Source of the DNA: Halorientalis marina
Lineage (GTDB): Archaea; Halobacteriota; Halobacteria; Halobacteriales; Haloarculaceae
Reading direction: 5' to 3'
NCBI RefSeq assembly: GCF_023028345.1
Contig: NZ_CP095487.1
Span: 930,001 to 994,000, forward strand
DNA length: 64,000 bases
The translations under genes were made by a program, and so were the position numbers. The notes under the pieces are model-generated. The model saw only the letters and a program-made list of their open reading frames with translations, searched no databases and was not told where the DNA came from. Every line of letters starts with the position of its first letter. Within the stretch, counting starts at the first letter, position 1. This document shows, one piece after another, positions 8,351-18,184 of this stretch.

Positions 8351-10618
8351 TCAGCGCACCGAGTCGAGTATGAGCTTCTGCTCGATGCGTTTGACCTCGT
8401 GTTGTACGTCGCGGACGGCGTCGATGTTGGCCGAGATGGAGGTGGCGCCCTCGTTGACGAGGTGTCTGACCATCCGTGGCTTGGAGCCGGCCTGCCCACA
8501 GATCGAGGTGTCGACGCCGTATTCACGGCAGGTCTCGATGGTCTGGCTGATGAGTTCGAGGACGCTGGGGTGAAGTTCGTCGAAGCGGTCGGCGACGTTC
8601 TCGTTGTTGCGGTCGACGGCCAGCGTGTACTGTGTGAGGTCGTTCGTCCCGAAGGAGGCGAAGTCGATGCCCTGCTGGGCCATCTCCTCGACGCCCAGCG
8701 CGGCGGCGGGCGTCTCGATCATGACGCCCCAGCGGCGCTTCTGGGGGTCGATGCCGACCTCCTCCATGAGCGCCTTGGCGCGCATCACGTCCTCGGCGTC
8801 GTTGACCAGCGGGAACATGATCTCGACGTTGTCGTAGCCCATCTCGAACAGCTGGCGGAAGGCCTCGAGCTCGTGTTTGAACACGCCGGGCGTGTCGAGG
8901 CTCCGGCGGATGCCGCGGTAGCCGAGCATCGGGTTGTGTTCGACGGGTTCGTCGTCGCCGCCCTCGAGCTGGCGGAACTCGTCGGTGGGGGAATCGAGCG
9001 TCCGGGTCCGGACCGGCCGGGGGTAGAACTCGTCGGCGACGGTCCGGACGCCGTCGATGATCTCCTCGATGTAGGCCCGCTCGCCGTGGTCCTCGATGTA
9101 GCGGGTGGGCGTCTTGTTCGTCGAGAGGATCATGTGCTCGATGCGGAGCAGGCCAACGCCGTCGGCGCCGGTCGCGGCCGCGCGTTCGGCGGCCTCCGGG
9201 ATGGAGACGTTGACCTTCACCTCGGTCGCGGTCATCGGCTTGACCGGCGTCTTCGGTTTGGCCTCCTCGACGGGTTCGGTCTCTTCCTCGGCCTGACGCC
9301 CCTCGCGGATGGTCCCCTTGTCGCCGTCGATGGTGACGACCTGGTCGTCTTCGAGCACCTCGGAGCCGGTCCCGGTGCCGACGACGGCGGGCGCGCCGAG
9401 TTCGCGGGCGACGATGGCGGCGTGGGACGTCATCCCGCCTTCGTCGGTGATGATTCCGGCGGCGCGTTTCATCGCGGGCACCATGTCCGGCGTCGTCATC
9501 TCGGTGACGATGATGTCGCCCTCGCCGACCTTGTCGAGCTGGTCGAGCTTGTCGACGGTGCGGACGGCGCCGGAGGCGATACCGGGGCTGGCGCCGAGCC
9601 CGGAGAGTAGCGCCTCGCCGCCCTCCTCGACGGCCGTGCCGCTCCCGTCGGCGGTGGCGGCGCTGCCCTCGCCCTCGGAGATCGTCGTGATGGGGCGGGA
9701 CTGGAGCATATACACTTCGCCCTCGAAGATCGCCCACTCCACGTCCTGTGGGGTGTCGTAGTGGTCCTCGACCTCCTCGCCGAGTTCACAGAGCCGGTCG
9801 ATCTCGGCCTCGGAGAGGACCTGTTCGGTCCGTTTCTCCTCGGGGACGGGCCGTTCCCCGGTCTCGCCCGTCTCCGCGTCCTTGTCGTACATCGTCTTCT
9901 TGTCGGCGACCTCCACGTCGGTCACCTCGCCAGTGGTGCGGTCGATGACGTAGTTGTCCGGCGTCACGGAGCCGGAGACGACGCCCTCGCCGAGACCCCA
10001 GGCGGCCTCGATGATGATCTTCGGTTCGCCGGTCGACGGGTGCGACGTGAACATCACGCCCGACTTCTCGGCGGCGACCATCTGCTGGACCACGACGGCG
10101 ATGTCGACCTTGTCGTGGGCGAAGCCCTGTTCCTGGCGGTAGTAGGTCGCCCGCTGGGTAAAGAGGGAGGCCCAGCAGCGCTTGATCCGGTCGACCAGGT
10201 CGTCGGCGGTGACGTTCAGGAACGTCTCCTGCTGGCCCGCGAAGGAGGCGTCCGGGAGGTCCTCGGCGGTCGCCGACGAGCGGACGGCGACGAACGCCTC
10301 GCCGTCGCCGATCTCCGCGTAGGTCCCGAGCATCTCCTCGCGGAGTCCCTCGGGGAGGTCGGTTTCGAGGATCAGTTCCTTGGCGCGCGATTCGGCTTCG
10401 GCCAGTGCCTTCGAGTCCTCGGCGTCGACGTCGACGGCCTCGAACAGCTCCTCGTCGATACCCGTCTCCTCGATGAACCGTCGGTATGTCCCCGCCGTGA
10501 CGACGAACCCGGGGGGGACCGGCAGACCGGCGGCCGTCAGTTCCCCCAGCGAGGCCGCCTTCCCGCCGACCGACTCGAGGTCGTCCGCCCCGATTTCGTC
10601 CAGCCAGAGTACAGCCAT
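8351..10618 (-). CDS. ppsA: Phosphoenolpyruvate synthase
   Basis: Converts pyruvate, ATP and water to PEP, AMP and phosphate for gluconeogenesis. It is 755 residues long, slightly shorter than the bacterial enzyme. The domain order is the N-terminal ATP-grasp domain (GGKAASLGEL at 18-27; AVRSSATAEDLP at 111-122), the swivelling phosphohistidine domain with the catalytic histidine in GGMTSHAAIVARE (H399), an acidic linker (about 434-450) and the C-terminal TIM barrel with FGTNDLTQYTLAVDR and the late cysteine in STSICGQAGSKP. A TATA-like CTTTATC (reverse strand) lies about 30 bases upstream of the start. Regulation by a sugar-sensing factor is common in haloarchaea, but I do not see a recognised operator. 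Confidence 0.96.
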   Translation of the reverse strand: MAVLWLDEIGADDLESVGGKAASLGELTAAGLPVPPGFVVTAGTYRRFIEETGIDEELFEAVDVDAEDSKALAEAESRAKELILETDLPEGLREEMLGTYAEIGDGEAFVAVRSSATAEDLPDASFAGQQETFLNVTADDLVDRIKRCWASLFTQRATYYRQEQGFAHDKVDIAVVVQQMVAAEKSGVMFTSHPSTGEPKIIIEAAWGLGEGVVSGSVTPDNYVIDRTTGEVTDVEVADKKTMYDKDAETGETGERPVPEEKRTEQVLSEAEIDRLCELGEEVEDHYDTPQDVEWAIFEGEVYMLQSRPITTISEGEGSAATADGSGTAVEEGGEALLSGLGASPGIASGAVRTVDKLDQLDKVGEGDIIVTEMTTPDMVPAMKRAAGIITDEGGMTSHAAIVARELGAPAVVGTGTGSEVLEDDQVVTIDGDKGTIREGRQAEEETEPVEEAKPKTPVKPMTATEVKVNVSIPEAAERAAATGADGVGLLRIEHMILSTNKTPTRYIEDHGERAYIEEIIDGVRTVADEFYPRPVRTRTLDSPTDEFRQLEGGDDEPVEHNPMLGYRGIRRSLDTPGVFKHELEAFRQLFEMGYDNVEIMFPLVNDAEDVMRAKALMEEVGIDPQKRRWGVMIETPAAALGVEEMAQQGIDFASFGTNDLTQYTLAVDRNNENVADRFDELHPSVLELISQTIETCREYGVDTSICGQAGSKPRMVRHLVNEGATSISANIDAVRDVQHEVKRIEQKLILDSVR

Positions 10619-10832
10619 GTCCTCACCTGTGACGTGACCAACACCGATAAAGAAGGTTCCGAACCGCGCCAGCGGTCGCGCCCGTTCTCCGCCGGTCGCC
10701 CGTTTCGCTCCCGTTCAGCCGCTGTCTCCCGGTCATTCACCGGGTTCGCTCCTCGTACACGCGGTCGCTGCCCTGCCTCGCTCCCGCCGACTCACGCCCG
10801 GTCCTGCCCTCGCCGCGACACCACGACGACCC

Positions 10833-11732
10833 CTACACCTCGATGATCTCGTCGTCCTCGGACTCGGGGACGACCAGGTCCCCGTCGAGCGTCGTCACGG
10901 CCCGGCCGCCGACCTCGATTTCGGCCCCCACCTTCACGTGGACGCGGCCCGGGCGGTCGACGAAGTGACCCTGCTCGAAGACCATCTCCTCGGGTATCGA
11001 GTCGAACGCGTCGTACTCCCGGAGGTAGGCCCCGCAGGCGCCGCTGGCCGTCCCGGTCACGGGGTCCTCGGGAACGCCCTCGCCGGGCGCGAACATCCGC
11101 GCGTGCAGCGTCGCGTCGCCGTCGAGCGTGTCGAACGTGAACGCGTAGATGCCGGCGGTCTCGGCCTCGTCGCTGATCTCCTCGATGGCGCGCATGTCCG
11201 GCTCCAGCGCCCGCAGGTGGTCGATGAAGTTGACCGGCACCAGCAGGAAGGGGAGGCCGGTCGTCGCGCGGGCAAGCGGCAGGTCCGCGCCAACGTCTTC
11301 GAGCGCGGCGATGTCCAGTCCGAGCGCCGCGGCCACCTCGTCGTAGTCCACGTCGACCCGGCGGATGTCGGGCTGGTCCTGCGTCATCCAGACTAACCCG
11401 GTGTCGTCGACGGTGATCGTCAGTTCGCCGACGTTCGTTTCGAGGGTGTGCTCGCCGGCGTCGATGTGGCCGCGCTCGAAGAGGTAGGCGTGGCTCGCGA
11501 CCGTCGCGTGCCCGCAGAGGTCGACCTCGTTGGCCGGCGTGAAATAGCGCACGCGCCGGTCGGCCGCGTCCGAGTCGGTGAGGAAGGCGGTCTCGCTCGC
11601 GCCGAGTTCGCTCGCGATGGCGCCCAGTTGCTCGTCGTCGAGGCCGTCGGCGTCGGGGACGACCCCGGCGGGGTTCCCCGTCATCGGCTCCTCCGTGAAC
11701 GCGTCGACCAGCAGGGCCTGCCGTGTGTCCAT
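10833..11732 (-). CDS. PhzF family isomerase/epimerase-like protein
   Basis: A 299-residue member of the PhzF/YddE family (two diaminopimelate-epimerase-like halves). The start is MDTRQALLVDAFTEEP, followed by the family motif TGNPAGVV (18-25) and the proposed catalytic acid in GASETAFL (E47). The second half carries PVTGTASGACGAYL and RPGRVHVKVG, the usual C-terminal signatures. Most members have no known substrate; phenazine synthesis should not be assumed here. I chose ATG 11732 rather than the ORF start at 11819, because the extra N-terminus is low-complexity and outside the fold. Confidence 0.9.
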   Translation of the reverse strand: MDTRQALLVDAFTEEPMTGNPAGVVPDADGLDDEQLGAIASELGASETAFLTDSDAADRRVRYFTPANEVDLCGHATVASHAYLFERGHIDAGEHTLETNVGELTITVDDTGLVWMTQDQPDIRRVDVDYDEVAAALGLDIAALEDVGADLPLARATTGLPFLLVPVNFIDHLRALEPDMRAIEEISDEAETAGIYAFTFDTLDGDATLHARMFAPGEGVPEDPVTGTASGACGAYLREYDAFDSIPEEMVFEQGHFVDRPGRVHVKVGAEIEVGGRAVTTLDGDLVVPESEDDEIIEV

Positions 11733-11839
11733 ACGCCCGCTTTCGGTGACCTGCCGGATGAATCCACCGCCAGCGTCTGACGCGCCAGGCGGTGACCGGC
11801 CGGAACAGTCGCCACCCACACGCGACCGTCATCGCCCGG

Positions 11840-13302
11840 TCACTGGCCCACGTCGACCGTATCGCGGACCCACGAGGCGAGGTCGGCGACGACCGACTCG
11901 GCGACGTGGCTCGGTTCGTAGTACTCCGCGGGCGTCGGCTGGCCCTCGCCGGGCATGAACAGGTGGTTCAGCGAGGGGTACTGCTCGATTCGCGCGTCGG
12001 CGTTGTCGGCGAACGCAACGCGCCACTCCGTGAGGTCGCCCTCGACGGTGACCTGGTAGTCCCGTTCGCCCTGCAGGACGAACGCCGGCCGGCCCAGGGC
12101 GTCGGCGGTCGCGGTCGGGTCGTATGCCAGGAGACTGTTCCAGTACGCGCCGCTGGCGCCGAGGACGGTCTCCTCCTGTCCCACGTCGCCGGATTCGATG
12201 CGGTCGACGGCCGTGCGTACCTCATCGAGGCGTTCCCCCTCCATCTCCGTGACCGTCCCGTCGAGGTTCGCGAGGTACTCGTACTGGTCGACGAGTACCT
12301 CCGTGAGCGGGCGTGCGGGCGCGGCGAGCATGGCGAGCCCCGCCAGTCCGCGGTCCTCGGTCGCGATGCGGGGCGCCAGGGCCCCGCCGAGGCTGTGGCC
12401 GGCCACTATCACGTCGCCGTCGGAGACGAGATCCTCGTCGCGCAGCAGTTCCGCGGCCGCCAGCGCGTCGTCCGTCACCTCCTCGTTGATGTTCAGCGTG
12501 CCTTCGATCCGGCAGGCCGCGGTTCGCTTCTCGTAGCGCAACGCGGCTATCCCGCGGCTCGCCAGCCCCCACGCGAGGTCCTTGTAGGGCTTTTCGGGCC
12601 GACGGTCCCGTCGCGGTCGCTCGGGCCCGAACCGTGGACGAGTACGACGCCTGGCACGAACTCCTCGCCCGTCGGCATCGTCAGCGTCGCCCCCGGCGTA
12701 CAGCCGTCGGTCGCGCGGATCGACCGCTCCGACTCGGTGAACGCCGACTCGTCGGCGTAGGCCGGCGGCGACCACGCGGTCTCGGCCGGTGCCGGGCGGA
12801 TGCCGTCGACCTGTCCCCGGTCGTCGAACAACAGCCCGAATCGCGTGCGTCCGTCCGTGTACCTGACCGTGACGAGGACCGTCCGGTACCCCGAGACCGT
12901 CGTGACCTCGGTGTCGACGATCCCGACGAACGGCCCCTTCTCGCCGCGGAACGCCGTCCAGATGTCCGCGAGGTCGGCGGCCGCGACCTGCTCGCGCATC
13001 GTCGTATCGAAGGACTCCCGAGCGGCCTCGAACTCGCCGTCGGCCATCCGCGAGACGACCGCCTCGGCCGTCTCCCGCAACGCCGCGTCGTCCGGCGTCT
13101 CCCCGTCGGTCGGTGTCCCCTCGTCCGGTGTCGCCCCCGTCGTGGTCGCCGCGCTCGTCGGTGCCGCGGTCGCGTCCGTCGGCGGCCGCGTCGTTACGTC
13201 GTCCGTCGTCGGGGCCGTCTCGTCCCCCTCACAGCCGGCGAGCAGGACGGCGCCGCCGCTCGCGAGCGCTCGCAGGAGGGTCCGTCGGTCGGCGGGTGCC
13301 AT
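11840..13302 (-). pseudogene. Alpha/beta-hydrolase lipoprotein, broken by a 1-base frameshift
   Basis: Two reverse-strand frames together make one protein. The first (13302 down to about 12594) has a lipobox LLAGC after MAPADRRTLLRALASG, a Thr-rich linker, a DUF3887-like domain (ETAEAVVSRMADGEFEAA) and then GVVLVHGSGPSDRDGTVGP, the oxyanion-strand region of an alpha/beta hydrolase. The second (about 12594 down to 11840) resumes with KPYKDLAWGLASRG and has the nucleophile elbow AGHSLGGA, a late acid (LQGERDYQV) and the catalytic histidine in LNHLFMPGEG. The break is at the AAAA run at 12591-12594, where one base seems to be missing (expected AACAAG for Asn-Lys). Either a disrupted gene or a sequencing error. 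Confidence 0.85.
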
Positions 13303-13391
13303 GCCCTGCCCTGCGAGTGTCACTCACAAAACAGCGTCGGCTATCGGTGCCGACCAGTCCCGAGAACCGACGACCGTCCGCGGCCAGTCCC

Positions 13392-13514
13392 TCAGTGCCG
13401 GCCGTCGTCCCTGACGTACGCCACCGCTTCCAGGTACGCCTCGACGTCGATCCGCCCCTCGCTCGCCTCAAGGCGCTCCTGGAGTGTCGTCGGAGTCATG
13501 TTCACTGTTACCAT
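13392..13514 (-). CDS. Small hypothetical protein downstream of scpA
   Basis: A 40-residue reading frame (MVTVNMTPTTLQERLEASE..., ending VAYVRDDGRH), or 35 residues if it starts at the second ATG (13499). It has protein-like composition: amphipathic helices rich in Glu, Leu and Ala, and one Tyr-containing helix (DVEAYLEAVAYV). It lies on the scpA strand, 59 bases after scpA ends and about 90 bases before the frameshifted hydrolase. There is no recognised domain. Support is the codon pattern and the position in a gap otherwise free of genes; the function is unknown. Confidence 0.5.
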   Translation of the reverse strand: MVTVNMTPTTLQERLEASEGRIDVEAYLEAVAYVRDDGRH

Positions 13515-13572
13515 ACGCCACGAGAGTGCTTAGCTCTTTCGGCGGTCGGCTCGCGGCGGGAAAACGGACGTA

Positions 13573-14574
13573 TCAGTCCGCGACGGCTTCTTCCGAGCCC
13601 TGGGCGGCGTTGGGGTCCTGCACCCAGAGGTCGCCGAAGAGGTCGTCCTGCTGGAGGCGGACCTGGCCGCGGTGCGCGAGAAAGAGCAGGCCGAGGAACG
13701 TCTCGACGCGGGTGCCGCCGGACTCGGCGATCTCGGCGTACAGGACCTCGTCGCGGCCGGCCTCCCACCGTTCGAGGCAGGCACCGTACACGTCGTCGAT
13801 GATGGTGTCGATGTCCTCGGCGTGGGCCGTCCCGGTCACGTCCGCGACGGTCGGCTCGTCGTCCATCCGGAAGTCGTCGCCGGCGCGGTAGTCGAGTTCC
13901 TGTGTCCCCCGCGAGAAGCCCTGTGGCGAGTCGCTGGTGTCGTACTCCCGGGATTCCTTCCACCAGGTGTCCCGTTCGGCCTCCCGGAGGTCGCGGACGA
14001 GTTCGTCGAGCGTCTGTGGCATCCCGCGGGCCCGTTTCCGTTCGAGCCGTCGCTCCATCTCGGCGTCGAGTTCGGCGAAGGGGTCCGCGTCCGGGTCGAT
14101 GGGCGTCTCCTCGCCCCGTGCAGCTGCTTCCCACGGTTCCGGGTCGGGCTCCACGGGCTCGTCGTCGTTCAGCATGACGTCGCTTTTCATCCGCAGGAGG
14201 ACGCTCGCGTAGAACAGCGCCCGGCCCGAGGTCCGCAGGTCCGCCTCGTCGAGCCGGTCGAGGAACTTGTCCGTCACCGTCACGATGTCGATGTCCCACG
14301 GCTCGATCTCGCCGTCCTTGGCGAGCGCGACCAGCACCTCGACGGGCTGGACCTCCGCCTCGTCTTCGCCGTCCGACGTGTCGGCCCGGTCGTCCGCCGA
14401 CTCCTCGTCGGCGTCTTCGCCCTCACTGCCGAGCATCGACTTCGCGTCGCCCGGCCGCTCGCTCGCTCCCGGGTCGCTTCGCTCCCCGCTCGCGCCGTCC
14501 GAGCCTGGCGGCTCGCGCTCCTCGTGGCCGGAGATGTTCAGCATCTCCTCGGGGTCCTCGCCACCGTCAGTCAT
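13573..14574 (-). CDS. scpA: Segregation and condensation protein A (kleisin)
   Basis: The kleisin subunit that bridges the SMC head domains in the condensin-like complex acting on the nucleoid. It is 333 residues long. An acidic, disordered N-terminal region (about 1-75) is followed by the conserved VQPVEVLVALAKDGEIEPWD (76-95), ITVTDKFLDRLDE-type helices and LFYASVLLRMKSDVML. The C-terminal winged helix (VETFLGLLFLAHRGQVRL) is intact and ends with a short acidic tail. The ATG overlaps the smc stop by eight bases (ATGACTGA), so translation is coupled to smc, as expected for obligate partners. No scpB is seen in the window. Confidence 0.93.
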   Translation of the reverse strand: MTDGGEDPEEMLNISGHEEREPPGSDGASGERSDPGASERPGDAKSMLGSEGEDADEESADDRADTSDGEDEAEVQPVEVLVALAKDGEIEPWDIDIVTVTDKFLDRLDEADLRTSGRALFYASVLLRMKSDVMLNDDEPVEPDPEPWEAAARGEETPIDPDADPFAELDAEMERRLERKRARGMPQTLDELVRDLREAERDTWWKESREYDTSDSPQGFSRGTQELDYRAGDDFRMDDEPTVADVTGTAHAEDIDTIIDDVYGACLERWEAGRDEVLYAEIAESGGTRVETFLGLLFLAHRGQVRLQQDDLFGDLWVQDPNAAQGSEEAVAD

Positions 14575-17500
14575 CGGCAGGCACCTCCTCCTCGGGGTCG
14601 CCGTCGCCCGAGAGGTCGATCCCCGTCACCGCCGACACGTTCTCGTCGGCCTGCATCATCACGCCGATGGCCCGCTCGGAGCGTTCGAGCATCGCCGAGC
14701 GGTGGGAGACGACGACGAACTGCGCGTCGCCCGCGAGGTCGTCGACCATCTCCCCGACCATCTCCGCGTTCGCGGCGTCGAGGAAGGCGTCGACCTCGTC
14801 CAGCGCGTAGAAGGGCGCGGGGTTGTGCCGCTGGATGGCGAAGATGAACGCGAGCGCGGTCAGGGACTTCTCGCCGCCGGACATCGCCGCCAGCCGCTGG
14901 ATCGGCTTGTCCCCTGGCTGGGCCTTCATCGTCAGCCCGCCCTCGAAGGGGTCGTCCTCGTCTTCGAGGTGCAGCGTCCCGGTGCCGTCAGAGAGCTGCT
15001 CGAAGATGTCCTCGAAGTGGCCGTTGATGCTCTCGTAGGCGTCCATGAACGTCGCCTTCTTCTTTGCCTCGTAGGATTCGATGCGCTCGCGGATCCCCTC
15101 CGCCTCCTCGACGAGCGTCCCCTTCTTGTCCGTCAGGTCGTCGAGGTCGGCCTGCACCTCGTCGTACTCCTCGATGGCGAGCATGTTCACCGGCTCCAGT
15201 TTCTCCATCTCGCTCTCGAGGCGGCCGATGCGCGATTTCACCTCGTGGTGGTCGGGGACCTCTTCGGGGTCGTAGTCGCCGACCTGGGAGTCGAGTTCGT
15301 CGATCTCCCACGCCAGCCGGTCGAGTTCCTCGCCGTACTCGTCGAGGTCGCTCTCGACCGCGTTCACCTGCCGCTCCTGCTCGTCGCGAGCCTCGCGAGC
15401 GGCTTTCAGGTCGTCTTTCAGGTCCTCCCGGTCGGCCTTGAGGTCCGCGAGTTCTTCTTCGAGTTCCGCGACCGCTGCCTCCTTCTCTTCGAGCAGGGCT
15501 TCCTGCTCGTCGATCTCGGCTTCGAGGTCGGCGATGCGCTCCTGCTTTTCGGCCTTGCGGTTCTGGGCGTCCTCGATGTCGTCGTGGAGCTCCTCGATGG
15601 CCTCCTCGGCGTACTGTTTCTCCAGTTGGAGCTCGTTCAGGTCGGCGTCGAGGTCGTCCAGTTCGTCCTCGAGGTCGTCGATCTCGGCCCGGACCTCGTC
15701 GGCCCGGCTGGTGAGGTCGGGCAGCTCCGAGTCCTCGATCTCGGCCTCCAGTGTCGCGATCTCGGCTTCGATCTCCTCGATCTCGTCGGTCCGCTCGCCG
15801 ATCTCGGCCTCCAGTTCGTCCATCCGGTCGGAGACCTCCTCGCGTTCGGCTTCGATCTCGTCGAGTTCGGACTCGAGCCGCTCGATGCGCTCCTCGACCT
15901 CCTCGCGTTCGGCCGCCAGGCTCTCGATCTCGCTCTCGATCTCGCGGACCTGGTCGGTCGCGTCGGATTTGCGGTCGCGGGCGTCGTCGAGCCGTTCCTC
16001 CACGTCACGCAGGTCCGTGCGGATGGACTGGCGCTCGTCTTCGAGGTCGTTGATCCGCTGGGCGACCCGTTCCAGTTGGCCCTGTCCGCCGGAGAACGAA
16101 TAGCGCGTCCCCTTCGAGGAGCCGCCGGTCATCGCACCGGACTTCTCCACGAGGTCGCCCTCCAGCGTGACCATCCGGTAGTCGCCCATCAGGTCGCGGG
16201 CGGTGTCCATGTCCTCGACGACGACCGTGTCGCCGAGCACGTACGCGAAGATGCCGGCGTACTGCTCGTCGAAATCGACGAGGTTGTACGCGAAATCGAC
16301 CACGCCCGCGCGGTCGGGGAGGGAAGGCAGGGACCGCTGGTGCATCTCCGTCAGCGGCAGGAAGGTCGCTCGCCCGGCGTTCCGGGACTTGAGGTACTCG
16401 ATACAGTGCTGACCGATACCGTCGTCGTCGACGACGACGTGGGCCAGGCGGCCGCCGGCGGCGGTCTCACAGGCGGTCGCGTACTCGGGGTTCACGCCGC
16501 CGAGCTGTCCGACCGTCCCGTGGACGCCCTCTTTGTCGGCGTTGAGGATGGTCGTCACCGCGCGGCCGTACGAGGAGTCGCCGTCCTTGCCCGCCTTGGC
16601 CTCCAGTTCCGCGTACTCCTGCTGTTTGGCCGAAATCTCGTCCTCGATCTCGTCGAGGTTCGACTGCAACTCGCGTTTCTCCCGCTTGAGGTCCTCGACG
16701 ACGCCGGAGATGGTCTCGCGGTTCTGTTCGGCCTTTTCGAGTTCGGTCTCCAGGTCGCCGATCTCGGCCTCGATCTCGGGGATGCGGGCCTCCGCGTCCT
16801 CGATCTCCGCTTCCGTCTCGCGTTGCTGGTTCGAGCGCCGGCGCGCCTCGTCGAGCAGCCGGTCCTGCTCGCGCTGGAGGTCGTTTTTTTCGGATTTGGC
16901 ATCCTCCAGCGCGGCCCGCTTCTCGTCGAGTTCCGCCTTGACTTCCTCGAACTCCTCGCCGAGGTCGTCGATCTTCGCTTCGAGGTCGGCGAGTTCGCCT
17001 TCCTCCTCCTGGATGTCGGCTTTGATACCGGATTTCGCGACCTTCGTCTCGCGGATGTCGTCCTCCAGTTCGTCGATGCGCTCCTGCTTGCGGTCGATGG
17101 CGACGAACGCCTCGCGGCGCTCGTTTTCCGCGTCCTCGATCCCCGCCTCGGCCGACTCGACGGCGTCCTCGAGCCGGGCGATCTCGCCTTTGATCTCCTC
17201 CATCTCGCGTTTGATCGCGAGCTGCTCGTCCTCGCCCTTGCGCTCGATCTCGGCGTTGAGGTCTTCGAGGTCCTCCTCCAGTCGAACGACCTTCCCCTCG
17301 CGCTCGTCGAGTTCGCGCTGGAGGGCTTCGAGTTCGGCCTCCAGTTCGTCGACCTCGGCTTCGATCTCGTCGCGTTCCTCGCGTTTGTCCTCCAGCTCTG
17401 CGGCCTTCCGGTAGGACTCGTACTCCTCTTTCTCCTCTCTGAGTTCCTGGTACTCCAGGGCCGTCTCGCGTTCGTCTTCGAGCTGGTCGAGGCGAGTCCG

Positions 17501-18157
17501 CTTCTCCTCGATCCGGAGTTCGGCCTCCTCGATGCGCTCCTGGACGGTTTCGAGTTCCTCGAAGGCGTCCTCCTTCTTGGCGTCGAACTCGGCGACGCCG
17601 GCGATCTCGTCGATGATCTCACGCCGGGAGGCGGCGGTCATGTTGATGATCTCGGTCACGTCGCCCTGCATGACGACGTTGTACCCCTCGGGCGCGACGC
17701 CGGCCTGGGCCAGCAGGTCCTTGATATCGCCGAGATTGACCGAGCGGCCGTTGATGTAGTAGTACGAGTAGTAGTTGTCCTCGGTCTCCTTGACCCGGCG
17801 CTTGATGGAGATCTCCTCGACGCCGCCGACGTCCTCGGTGCCGGCGGCGTTGACGACCTGCGAGCGGTCGAGCGTGCCGTCGGCGTTGTCGAGGATGACC
17901 TCGACCTGGGCCTCTCGTTCGCCGTCGCCGCCGCCCTCGCCGTCCTGGTGGCCGGGGTTGTAGATGAGGTCGGTCAGTTTCTCCGCGCGGATGCCCGACG
18001 TGCGGGCGAGTCCGAGCGCGAAGAGGATGGCGTCGATGATGTTGGATTTGCCCGAGCCGTTCGGGCCGCTGATCGTCGTGAAGTCCTCGTAGAAGGGGAT
18101 TCGTGTCTTCCGGCCGAAGCTCTTGAAATCGTCGAGGACGAGCTCTTTGATGTGCAT
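14567..18157 (-). CDS. smc: Chromosome segregation protein SMC
   Basis: A condensin-type ATPase of 1196 residues, a full-length SMC. The N-terminal head has Walker A GPNGSGKS (31-38) and the Q-loop region DVTEIINM. Two long Glu/Arg-rich coiled coils (about 170-500 and 680-1020) flank the hinge (YGRAVTTILNADKEGVHGTVG onward, about 530-650). The C-terminal head has the ABC signature MSGGEKSLTALAF and the Walker B/D-loop FYALDEVDAFLD. It probably forms an operon with the upstream DUF7518 coiled-coil gene and the downstream scpA (eight-base overlap). The coiled-coil codon bias produces a very long antisense frame that is not a gene. Confidence 0.97.
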   Translation of the reverse strand: MHIKELVLDDFKSFGRKTRIPFYEDFTTISGPNGSGKSNIIDAILFALGLARTSGIRAEKLTDLIYNPGHQDGEGGGDGEREAQVEVILDNADGTLDRSQVVNAAGTEDVGGVEEISIKRRVKETEDNYYSYYYINGRSVNLGDIKDLLAQAGVAPEGYNVVMQGDVTEIINMTAASRREIIDEIAGVAEFDAKKEDAFEELETVQERIEEAELRIEEKRTRLDQLEDERETALEYQELREEKEEYESYRKAAELEDKREERDEIEAEVDELEAELEALQRELDEREGKVVRLEEDLEDLNAEIERKGEDEQLAIKREMEEIKGEIARLEDAVESAEAGIEDAENERREAFVAIDRKQERIDELEDDIRETKVAKSGIKADIQEEEGELADLEAKIDDLGEEFEEVKAELDEKRAALEDAKSEKNDLQREQDRLLDEARRRSNQQRETEAEIEDAEARIPEIEAEIGDLETELEKAEQNRETISGVVEDLKREKRELQSNLDEIEDEISAKQQEYAELEAKAGKDGDSSYGRAVTTILNADKEGVHGTVGQLGGVNPEYATACETAAGGRLAHVVVDDDGIGQHCIEYLKSRNAGRATFLPLTEMHQRSLPSLPDRAGVVDFAYNLVDFDEQYAGIFAYVLGDTVVVEDMDTARDLMGDYRMVTLEGDLVEKSGAMTGGSSKGTRYSFSGGQGQLERVAQRINDLEDERQSIRTDLRDVEERLDDARDRKSDATDQVREIESEIESLAAEREEVEERIERLESELDEIEAEREEVSDRMDELEAEIGERTDEIEEIEAEIATLEAEIEDSELPDLTSRADEVRAEIDDLEDELDDLDADLNELQLEKQYAEEAIEELHDDIEDAQNRKAEKQERIADLEAEIDEQEALLEEKEAAVAELEEELADLKADREDLKDDLKAAREARDEQERQVNAVESDLDEYGEELDRLAWEIDELDSQVGDYDPEEVPDHHEVKSRIGRLESEMEKLEPVNMLAIEEYDEVQADLDDLTDKKGTLVEEAEGIRERIESYEAKKKATFMDAYESINGHFEDIFEQLSDGTGTLHLEDEDDPFEGGLTMKAQPGDKPIQRLAAMSGGEKSLTALAFIFAIQRHNPAPFYALDEVDAFLDAANAEMVGEMVDDLAGDAQFVVVSHRSAMLERSERAIGVMMQADENVSAVTGIDLSGDGDPEEEVPADD

Positions 18158-18184
18158 GGGGGTGCTCGTGGACGAGCCCGACCG

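Noticed and set aside
10619-10832. Gap upstream of ppsA examined for RNA genes and operators
   Set aside because: Only a TATA-like box near 10650 for ppsA is visible; no stable RNA fold, repeat or gene could be supported.
12591-12594. Programmed -1 frameshift in the hydrolase lipoprotein gene
   Set aside because: The site has only four A residues, does not fit a proper slippery heptamer and has no obvious downstream structure; simple base loss explains it better.
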